Assembly: GCA_028698585.1 (NCBI GenBank)
Contig: JAQVWG010000004.1
Coordinates: 1 to 64,000 of the forward strand
Length of the DNA: 64,000 nucleotides
Origin: Clostridia bacterium
GTDB taxonomy: Bacteria > Bacillota > Clostridia > Christensenellales > CAG-314
Direction: 5' to 3'
Part shown: piece after piece, positions 8,598 through 15,868 of the stretch
Layout of the letters: each line of letters starts with the position of its first letter
How positions within the stretch are numbered: position 1 is the stretch's first letter
Notes under the pieces: model-generated
The model's input: only the letters and a program-made list of their open reading frames with translations
Told to the model about the DNA's origin: nothing
The model's database searches: none
Translations under genes and position numbers: made by a program

Positions 8598-10874
8598 CTA
8601 ATTTACACCCTTGTCGTAGTGACACTTTGTGCGACTTGGTATTGCGGATTTAAGCAGTTGTTCATCATTGTAGTAGTCAAGAATAGCATTAATTTGTTCA
8701 GCAGACAGAGTTACCGTGTTGAGCACGTAACTGCAATCAACTGCAATTACTGTAGGTACATAATTAAACAACATAAATCGACACTTGTTGCCTATCTTAT
8801 ACCTTATTAGGTCGAACGTTCTGTTATCTTGATCAGTCAGCGTTCCCTTGTCGCTACACACGCCCTGTTTACATTTATTGCCGTAAGGGCAATACGAATA
8901 GTGCATAACTGCAAGGCTTCCTAGACAGTAGCCAGAATTATTACTGTTGTGCAGAGCGGTGACTTGTTTTCTTGACAACTCTGCTGACAGTACGTACTGC
9001 ACGCCTAGTTGATTAAGATAATAAGTGTCAATGCTGTTGAATATGTTACAACTGCTACCGAGAATTAGCTGTTTATTGGTCAACTTACTATACTCTATAC
9101 CATAGAAACCGTCAGTATACACACCGTCGAAGTAAGTCAACACTTCGCTTATGGCTCTATGGTCTGCGTTATTGAATAAGGGTGGTAAATATAGATATCT
9201 TTGCTTGCCCTGCGTCTGGGCACAGAATTGATTAATTGCTCTTATATCGCTATAATCGTGTGGCAAGTATACTGCTATATCATATCTATTATTAAAGTCA
9301 AAATTGTTGCCAATAACTATTATGCTAACTAAGTTGTTGTCGCCTGCACAGTGATTAATGCTAGTGGGGAGTTGTGTGTCTATGTCATCACAGTGCCTAT
9401 CACCGTTATTAGCATAGCTGTCCAGTAACATACTATATGTCTTCCTTCTTAATTGATTAAGTTGCTTCTTACCATAGAACACTCTATCGAGGTTGACAAT
9501 ATTGATGTAGGGAATGTAGGGGTAGTCCTCTACTTTATCAAAGCACTCTTTAATCTGTTCTGGGTTTAATGGTTGGTTATCTGCGCCCTCTAATGTGTCG
9601 CCTTCAATGGTAACGGCGTGTTGTCTACATCTTGCAATCACTCTTGCTCTGTTGCCGACACTGAAGTCTATATCAATATCAACCCTGTGTCTTGTTGGGG
9701 TGGGTAGTCGATTCAGTATCTGACTGTCCTTAGTTATCGCTATCTTGTCACCCATTATAACTTGACCATTAAATCTAAATAGCTCTTGGCCGTCTCTATT
9801 GCCCATATAGATAGCAGTGCCCACCTCTGTGTCTCTTCTCAGTACCTTAAATCCATCTTTGCAGTCAAAATTATTAATTGTTTTCTGTTTACGACACGTG
9901 TGTTCGCTGGGCATAATGTCGACAATCAAAGTATCCTTGACAACTTGACGCACTTGACCTATAACTACACCCTTGTGTCCGCTGTGGGTAAGTGTGAGAA
10001 AATTAGCGTTAGTTCCCAGTCCCAGTCCCTGTGAAAACCCTCTATTGAACGTGCGTTGTAGCTGTTGCCATAAATTATCTTGGTCGTTGCCACACAATAA
10101 ACTGTGATAATAACTTGTGCTTGCACCGACGTACTCTACACTCCTTGCCCTGCCCTCAATCTTAAGTGAACGCACGCCTGAACTTGCTAACCTGTCTAGG
10201 TATTGAGCAAGACACAAGTCCTTAGGAGATATGGCGTAATTGGGGCCTGCACCACATAATGAATACATTTTGCGACAGGGTTGCTTGCACAATCCTCGAT
10301 TACCACTGTTGCCCCCTGCGACACTGCTTAATAAACATGCACCAGAGAATGAGGTACACAGTGCGCCATGTATGAACACTTCGGTGTCAATTATCTTGGC
10401 TATCTGCTCAATATCCTCTATGGGTGTCTCCCGTGCTAATATTACTCTGTCATAACCACATTGTTTGGCAAACGACGCACCCCATACGTTACACACGCCT
10501 GCTTGTGTAGATAGGTGATAAGATATGTTGGGTAATCGTTGTTTAAGATACTTGCCCAGAAAGACATCTTGTATTATGAATGCATCTGCGCCCATTCGAT
10601 ACACTTGCTCGGCTGTTGCGAGCAGTTGAGGCAATTCGTTATCCTTAATTAGGGTATTAATTGCTACGTAAACTCTGACTTTATTAAGATGACAATATTT
10701 AATATAATATGCAAGGCTGGTTAAATCGAAATTATCAACATTCTTGCGAGCAGAGTAGTCAGGTAACCCTAGGTAGACTGCGTCTGCGCCGCTACTAACT
10801 GCCATAATTAGCGATTGGACATTACCGGCAGGCGACAATAGCTCTATTTTGTTGTATTTATCTATTTTTTTCAT
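8598..10874 (-). CDS. U32-family peptidase-like RNA hydroxylation protein
   Basis: This 758-residue protein has an N-terminal U32 domain followed by a long C-terminal extension of the DUF3656 type. The U32 signature is present: EVFIHGALCTSFSG, then the cysteine-containing GNRGLCKQPCR segment. Members with this architecture (TrhP, RlhA) act in prephenate-dependent hydroxylation of tRNA or rRNA rather than as simple proteases. RNA modification is thus the likeliest role, from family knowledge. The N-terminus KIELLSPAGNVQSLIMAV is typical, which supports the start. There is no obvious ribosome-binding site. Confidence 0.85.
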   Translation of the reverse strand: MKKIDKYNKIELLSPAGNVQSLIMAVSSGADAVYLGLPDYSARKNVDNFDLTSLAYYIKYCHLNKVRVYVAINTLIKDNELPQLLATAEQVYRMGADAFIIQDVFLGKYLKQRLPNISYHLSTQAGVCNVWGASFAKQCGYDRVILARETPIEDIEQIAKIIDTEVFIHGALCTSFSGACLLSSVAGGNSGNRGLCKQPCRKMYSLCGAGPNYAISPKDLCLAQYLDRLASSGVRSLKIEGRARSVEYVGASTSYYHSLLCGNDQDNLWQQLQRTFNRGFSQGLGLGTNANFLTLTHSGHKGVVIGQVRQVVKDTLIVDIMPSEHTCRKQKTINNFDCKDGFKVLRRDTEVGTAIYMGNRDGQELFRFNGQVIMGDKIAITKDSQILNRLPTPTRHRVDIDIDFSVGNRARVIARCRQHAVTIEGDTLEGADNQPLNPEQIKECFDKVEDYPYIPYINIVNLDRVFYGKKQLNQLRRKTYSMLLDSYANNGDRHCDDIDTQLPTSINHCAGDNNLVSIIVIGNNFDFNNRYDIAVYLPHDYSDIRAINQFCAQTQGKQRYLYLPPLFNNADHRAISEVLTYFDGVYTDGFYGIEYSKLTNKQLILGSSCNIFNSIDTYYLNQLGVQYVLSAELSRKQVTALHNSNNSGYCLGSLAVMHYSYCPYGNKCKQGVCSDKGTLTDQDNRTFDLIRYKIGNKCRFMLFNYVPTVIAVDCSYVLNTVTLSAEQINAILDYYNDEQLLKSAIPSRTKCHYDKGVN

Positions 10875-10927
10875 AACCGTTTACGCTACGCTTTATAATT
10901 AACTTGGTACACACACCATATAATGGT

Positions 10928-10956
10928 TTGATAAAGCGCTAACAATGTAGTATACT
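10928..10956 (+). promoter_or_regulatory. Sigma-A-type promoter for the SGNH hydrolase
   Basis: TTGATA and TATACT are spaced 17 bp apart. Transcription would begin near 10963, downstream of the GTG at 10959. This favours the ATG at 10986 as the start of the following gene. Confidence 0.7.
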
Positions 10957-10985
10957 ATGTGTATCTTATATCTGTAGGTTTAACT

Positions 10986-11666
10986 ATGTCGCCCTTAGAA
11001 ATAGTGCTGTTCTTTATAATATGTTTAATTGTTGCTCTTGCAATAATCATTCTGCTTGTTATCAACGGATTGAGAGTCAACAGGATTCACGCCCACAACG
11101 TTCTTAATCAATATGCAAAAAAGGGACAGATAGTATTTTTCGGAGACTCGTTAACTGACTTCTATCCGTTACAGGAGTTCTTCGACACACCTACTATATA
11201 CAATCGTGGAATAGCCAGTGACACCACACAAAATCTGCTTAATCGCATAGATAATATCATAGAATTAGAGCCGTGTAAAGTTTTTCTGCTGATTGGTACT
11301 AACGACATTGGCAAGGGCAAGACAGTAGAATATGTAATAGAGCAGATTGATAAGATAGTTGATATTCTAACGGGTAGGTGTGCCGGCGTTAAGATATATA
11401 TTATATCTCAGTACCCCATGTTGAGAACACGCAATTTCTACTCCTTCTTCTTGTGCGCACTTCGCACTAACGCTAAACTCGTTAAATTATCTCTTGCTAC
11501 CAAGCAGTATGCAGTAGAACACGGATACACATATATTGATTGTGCAAGCGTTCTAACAGATAGCAAGGGCAGGCTTAAGCGAGAATACACACTGGACGGC
11601 CTACATGTTAGTACCTCTGCATATGCACAGGTGTCTACGGTGCTACAACAATATATTAAACAGTAG
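10986..11666 (+). CDS. Membrane-anchored SGNH/GDSL hydrolase
   Basis: The 226-residue protein begins with one hydrophobic segment (about residues 3-30), probably a membrane anchor facing the domain outward. An SGNH hydrolase domain follows. Block I is IVFFGDSLTD, block II includes NRGIASDTT, block III is LLIGTNDIGKG, and block V is DGLHVS. These give the Ser, Gly, Asn and Asp-His residues of the family. Likely activities are esterase, lipase or deacetylase on lipids or cell-wall sugars; the substrate cannot be told. The start is fixed by the promoter position. Confidence 0.85.
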   Translation: MSPLEIVLFFIICLIVALAIIILLVINGLRVNRIHAHNVLNQYAKKGQIVFFGDSLTDFYPLQEFFDTPTIYNRGIASDTTQNLLNRIDNIIELEPCKVFLLIGTNDIGKGKTVEYVIEQIDKIVDILTGRCAGVKIYIISQYPMLRTRNFYSFFLCALRTNAKLVKLSLATKQYAVEHGYTYIDCASVLTDSKGRLKREYTLDGLHVSTSAYAQVSTVLQQYIKQ

Positions 11667-11756
11667 TCCTATTCAATCTCACTATGCGACTAGTTGTCAT
11701 TATTAAATAGCTATAGTCTACTCAATCGAACGAATATTTGTACTGAGCAAATAAGT

Positions 11757-11793
11757 ACACCCCCATAAGACTTATAAACTTATGGGGGTGTTA
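11757..11793. terminator. Shared terminator between the SGNH gene and dnaA
   Basis: ACACCCCCATAAG and CTTATGGGGGTGT form a perfect 13-bp stem with an 8-9 nt loop. It sits between two convergent genes (plus-strand SGNH and minus-strand dnaA) and probably serves both. Confidence 0.8.
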
Positions 11794-11853
11794 TGATACT
11801 TATACTAAATATAATTCTACTGTCGATTGTTCTAAGTTCAAACTAACTGTGTG

Positions 11854-13221
11854 TCACTTATTAAGCACTTGCGCTTTGATATCCTTAACTTGCTTTTCGA
11901 TATTAACATTTTCTTTAATCTGTGCAGATATCTTGTCTCTTGCATGTATAATGGTGGTATGATCTCTGCCTCCGAAATACTCACCTATTGTCGACAGGGG
12001 CAGCGCGAGAAACTCGGTGATTAGATAGATACACACCTGTCTTGGTACGACTATTTCCTTATTCTTCTTCTTGCCAACTATGTCCTTCTTAGACACGTTA
12101 TAGTAATTACATACCGAGTCCACAATCTTCTCTTGTGTAATAATCTCTTTTTCATCGTTGGTGTAGTCCTTAAGGGCGCCCAGTACCACCTCTACATCAT
12201 TATAATCTCTACCCGTCAAGGTTGCGAATGATACCACCCTATTAAGTAATCCTAGTAGGTCACGCACGTTATCCATTACTCTCTCTGCCACTATCTGCAG
12301 AATCTCTTTCTTGATGTTGATACAGTCCTTCTTACAGGCGTTCTGCAGTATTGCTATGCGCAGTTCTAGGTCTGGCGATGCAATATCAGCGACTAGCCCA
12401 CTCTCGAATCTCGTCCTTAGTCTGCTTTCCAACGGATTGATTTCCTTAGGTGGTCGGTCAGAGGACAGAATAATTTGTTTACCCTCTAGATACAGGTCAT
12501 TAAATGCGTGGAATATCTCCTCTTGAGTAATAGCAAGCTTAGCAATAAACTGCACGTCATCAATCATTAAGCAGTCTACATTGCGGTATTTATTCCTGAA
12601 CTCCTTGCGCGCGTCCTTGTTTACTGAGGAGTCCTTAATGGCATCCAGCAGGTCGTTACTGAATCTCTCTGCGCTAACATATACTACCTTGAGCGAGCTC
12701 TTGTATTGCTTATAATAGTTACCTATTGCGTGCATTAAGTGCGTTTTACCCAGTCCTACCGTACCATACAGGAATAGTGGATTGTATTTACTGCCCGGCT
12801 TCTCTGCGACTGCCAGACTGGCTGCCGCCGCGAACTTGTTGCTATCCCCCACCACGAAGTTGTCGAACGTGTAGTGCTCAACGAAACTTACTACATCGAC
12901 GTCTTCGATCGCTGATTGGTTGGATACCGGTGCATCTTGCATCTTGGTTCGATACTTATTAAATACCTCTAGCTGGTCCTCTAGTATCAGTTCTACATCG
13001 ACAAGCGTTGGAAATACGGATATTGTCGCCTCTTTAATAATCTTATAGAATCGTTTAAGTATAATGTTGTAGTTGGCCTCTGTCGTCACGTACAACACCA
13101 ACCTGTTCTTGTAGATACATATAGGTTCTAGCGTCTTAATCCATAAATCAAAAGTTAGTGCCGACACTTTCTTCTCTATTTCCTCTGTTACCTTGTCCCA
13201 TATCTGCATAACACTTGCCAT
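11854..13221 (-). CDS. dnaA: Chromosomal replication initiator DnaA
   Basis: DnaA binds DnaA boxes at oriC, melts the origin and loads the helicase. The 455-residue protein has domain I (about 1-85), a short linker, and the AAA+ domain with Walker A GTVGLGKT at 153-160 and Walker B MIDDVQF. The C-terminal domain IV carries the box-recognition signature GGRDHTTIIHARD. The first Walker residue pair is GT where many DnaA proteins have GG; the GXXXXGKT pattern is intact. It points left, away from the rpmH cluster, as in other Bacillota. dnaN does not follow it but diverges from it. Confidence 0.97.
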   Translation of the reverse strand: MASVMQIWDKVTEEIEKKVSALTFDLWIKTLEPICIYKNRLVLYVTTEANYNIILKRFYKIIKEATISVFPTLVDVELILEDQLEVFNKYRTKMQDAPVSNQSAIEDVDVVSFVEHYTFDNFVVGDSNKFAAAASLAVAEKPGSKYNPLFLYGTVGLGKTHLMHAIGNYYKQYKSSLKVVYVSAERFSNDLLDAIKDSSVNKDARKEFRNKYRNVDCLMIDDVQFIAKLAITQEEIFHAFNDLYLEGKQIILSSDRPPKEINPLESRLRTRFESGLVADIASPDLELRIAILQNACKKDCINIKKEILQIVAERVMDNVRDLLGLLNRVVSFATLTGRDYNDVEVVLGALKDYTNDEKEIITQEKIVDSVCNYYNVSKKDIVGKKKNKEIVVPRQVCIYLITEFLALPLSTIGEYFGGRDHTTIIHARDKISAQIKENVNIEKQVKDIKAQVLNK

Positions 13222-13508
13222 TAACTCACTTCCAATTAGTTGTTATGCATATAATACCCCACCATTTTGCCTTTTGGCAAGTTATTTGCCGAAATGTTTG
13301 CAAAAAAGTACTATCTTATTCTAGGTAACAGCAGTTATATTGTTGCATAATTCCACACCTTATACAGAGTTATTCCACTTACTTGTCCACAGTTGTTGCG
13401 TAAGGTGTTTTTTTGAAATAAAGTAAATACATACTTGATTTTTTACTTCGAGCAAGGTATAATAGGTTAAAATTGTGTGAATAAATTAGGGTTATGCACA
13501 TATTCACA
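13222..13508. other. Probable chromosomal replication origin (oriC)
   Basis: The dnaA-dnaN divergent spacer contains a cluster of DnaA-box 9-mers. Exact boxes (TTATNCACA) are at 13476-13484 (reverse strand) and 13492-13500. One-mismatch boxes are at 13360-13368 (TTATACAGA), 13383-13391 (TTGTCCACA) and 13500-13508 (ATATTCACA). An AT-rich tract between about 13405 and 13445 is a candidate unwinding element. The cluster overlaps the dnaN promoter. A minus-strand dnaA promoter (TTGCCA, 18-bp spacer, TATTAT) is plausible near 13245-13275. Position next to dnaA and the strand switch of genes support the call. Cumulative GC skew was not computed. Confidence 0.75.
13435..13463 (+). promoter_or_regulatory. 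Sigma-A-type promoter for dnaN
   Basis: TTGATT and TATAAT are separated by 17 bp. DnaA boxes lie immediately up- and downstream, so DnaA could regulate transcription of dnaN here. Confidence 0.7.
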
Positions 13509-13615
13509 TACACTACTACTGCCTCTACCTTAAGAATAATAAATTATCTTGTCTGGTCAGCAAGTGGTGAGCATTTAATGGAACGATATAAATAATATCA
13601 AAAGAGGACTAATAA

Positions 13616-14719
13616 ATGAGAATTGTATGCGATGGATTAACACTGGCTGATGCAGTGTTGAGAGTAAGTAAAGCATTACCGCAGAAGGTATCTAACCCAG
13701 TGCTTGAGGGCATCAAGTTGACGGCAAGAGGGGACAATCTTGTTCTGTTTGCAACCGACCTAGACTTGACTATCGAGAAAAGTATTCAAGCAGACGTCAT
13801 TACTGAGGGCGAAGTGGTTGTACCTGGCAAGTTGTTTACCGAATACACTCGTAAACTAACCAACGAGCAACAAATAGAGTTGATTTTGACCAACGAGCAA
13901 CAATTACTCATTAAATATACGGACAGCGAGGGTGTGTTGCAATGCTTAGATGGCACTGAATACCCCGCTTTTTCTCAGGAAGCGAGGGAAGACTCCTTCC
14001 TAATCGGTGAGGAAGAGTTCCAAGATATGATAAATAAAGTCATATTCTCGGTCTCGGTAGATGACGCCAGACCCATACTAAAGGGCATTTATCTAGAAAT
14101 AGAGGAGTACACTGTTACCGCTGTTGCACTTGACGGATTTCGTATGGCCATATGCAAGAAGCCGTTAGAGAAACCGGCACACAAGATGTCTGCTATCGTG
14201 CCCTCTCGCTCCATGAATGAGATATCTAAATTACTCGAGGGTGGCGACAATATAGCAACCGCTCAATTAGATGACAAGACGCTAGTAATTAAGGCTAGCA
14301 ACACCACCATATCTACCAGACTGCTTGCAGGTGAGTACATTAACTATAAACAGATTATTCCTAAGGACTACACCACCTCATTGACAATTAATAAGGAGCA
14401 ATTGACTAATGCGCTGGACAGAGTAAGTATTCTTAGCCGTGGTGAGAAGAAGAACCTCGTAACAATGGACATCAAGGAGAACCTACTAGAGATGACAGCC
14501 AACAGCGAGCTAGGCAATATCAAGGAAAACATAGGCATAAGGCTGTGGGGTAAGGATATGACAATCAGTTTTAACGCCAAGTACGTAAACGACTGCCTTA
14601 AGGTTGTACCACACGAGTTTGTGAAAATGTCCTTCATAACGTCTATTAACCCATGTATAATAACTCCCCCAGAATCGGACGAATACCTATACCTAATATT
14701 GCCTATAAGAACCATTTAA
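13616..14719 (+). CDS. dnaN: DNA polymerase III subunit beta (sliding clamp)
   Basis: The 367-residue product has the three-domain sliding-clamp layout and ends in the family's typical YLILPIRTI segment. Recognisable landmarks are GKLFTEYTRKL, RPILKGIYLEI and AVALDGFRMA. It is the processivity factor that tethers DNA polymerase to DNA. The ATG is preceded by AGAGGA about 8 nt upstream. dnaN normally follows dnaA on the same strand; here it is divergent from dnaA, and recF, yaaA and gyrB are not next to it. It is followed by its own terminator. Confidence 0.97.
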   Translation: MRIVCDGLTLADAVLRVSKALPQKVSNPVLEGIKLTARGDNLVLFATDLDLTIEKSIQADVITEGEVVVPGKLFTEYTRKLTNEQQIELILTNEQQLLIKYTDSEGVLQCLDGTEYPAFSQEAREDSFLIGEEEFQDMINKVIFSVSVDDARPILKGIYLEIEEYTVTAVALDGFRMAICKKPLEKPAHKMSAIVPSRSMNEISKLLEGGDNIATAQLDDKTLVIKASNTTISTRLLAGEYINYKQIIPKDYTTSLTINKEQLTNALDRVSILSRGEKKNLVTMDIKENLLEMTANSELGNIKENIGIRLWGKDMTISFNAKYVNDCLKVVPHEFVKMSFITSINPCIITPPESDEYLYLILPIRTI

Positions 14720-14737
14720 TAATGCGTAACGCAATTA

Positions 14738-14768
14738 AACACGATTGATAACAATCGTGTTTTTTTGT
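14738..14768 (+). terminator. Rho-independent terminator of dnaN
   Basis: AACACGATTG and CAATCGTGTT form a perfect 10-bp stem with a 4-nt loop, followed by seven or more Ts. Confidence 0.9.
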
Positions 14769-14770
14769 GC

Positions 14771-14805
14771 AAAAAAATCACCCATCTAATTAAGAATGGG
14801 TGATT
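14771..14805 (-). terminator. Rho-independent terminator of deoD
   Basis: On the minus strand ATCACCCAT and ATGGGTGAT pair, followed by a T-run (the seven As at 14771-14777). It stands back to back with the dnaN terminator, 136 bp past the deoD stop. Confidence 0.8.
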
Positions 14806-14940
14806 AAAAAAAAACTTGTTTGTTGTGCCCATATACCAATTAATATGGATTATCACGCACAAGCGTTGTGCAACTTAAGGAGCGTATGCGTTAAAGACTC
14901 GTCACACATTCACGCGCACGCAGTGTAATTATGTGAGTTA

Positions 14941-15645
14941 TTACGCTATCTCTAGCGCTAACTCCATCATCTGTGTAAAAGTGTTCTGTCTAGCATCACT
15001 GTCGAGTGATTGCCCAGTCACCAGTGAATCGGATATAGTACAGATTGCTAATGCATTCTTGCCAAGAAAATTAGCTGTTGCATACAGACCCGCTGCCTCC
15101 ATTTCTACAGCCAACACGCCCATATTGCCCCATTTCATTGTGCCTGCGCTTGCGTCATAGAAACAGTCGCTGGAGTATAGACTGCCAACAACATAGGGAT
15201 AATTCCTCTCTTTAGCAATGTTAACTGCCCTCTCTAGCAGTTGATAACAGGCAATAGGTGAATAATTACCACGCAACCCGTACTGTGACATATAGTTAGA
15301 GTCAGTGCAAGCTGACTGACCTATTACTATATCGCGCAATTCGAGTTGGGGGCTGATTGCGCCTGCAGAGCCTACGCGAATTATGTTATCCACATCAAAA
15401 AACTTGAACAGTTCATAACTATATATGCCTATGCTGGGTATGCCCATTCCCGATGCCATAACCGACACCCTCTTACCTTTATACGTACCGGTGTAACCTT
15501 GAACACCCCTTACATCATTAACTAGCACTGCGTCACTCAAAAAATGTCCAGCAATATATGCAGACCTCTTGGGGTCACCGGGCATTAAGACAGTTTTGGC
15601 AAAATCGCCGAATTTAGCATTAATGTGTGGAGTGGGAACGTTCAT
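14941..15645 (-). CDS. deoD: Purine nucleoside phosphorylase, DeoD type
   Basis: The 234-residue protein is the hexameric bacterial type that splits purine nucleosides with phosphate. It shows the N-terminal MNVPTPHINAKFGDFA segment, the phosphate-binding PGDPKR, IIRVGSAGA, and the substrate-binding LAVEMEAAGLY motif. It also ends with the catalytic-loop SDS segment (TISDSLVTG). The ATG is preceded by AGAGGT. It is one of only three minus-strand genes right of the origin, and has its own terminator, so it is a single transcription unit. Confidence 0.95.
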   Translation of the reverse strand: MNVPTPHINAKFGDFAKTVLMPGDPKRSAYIAGHFLSDAVLVNDVRGVQGYTGTYKGKRVSVMASGMGIPSIGIYSYELFKFFDVDNIIRVGSAGAISPQLELRDIVIGQSACTDSNYMSQYGLRGNYSPIACYQLLERAVNIAKERNYPYVVGSLYSSDCFYDASAGTMKWGNMGVLAVEMEAAGLYATANFLGKNALAICTISDSLVTGQSLDSDARQNTFTQMMELALEIA

Positions 15646-15868
15646 ATATGTATACCTCTCTTAACTTACTATGTTGTAACTATTCTAGCACATAATAATC
15701 AATAGGTCAACTACTGCAAGTAAACAGGGGTATTGTGCAATTAATAATTATGCACCAGGCGGTAAGGTTGCGAATTAGAATGTCGAATAGTAAGGTAATT
15801 ATGGTATAGTAATTGACATTTATGCGTAATAGGGGTATGTTAAATGCACACAATATTAGGAGTTGCTT

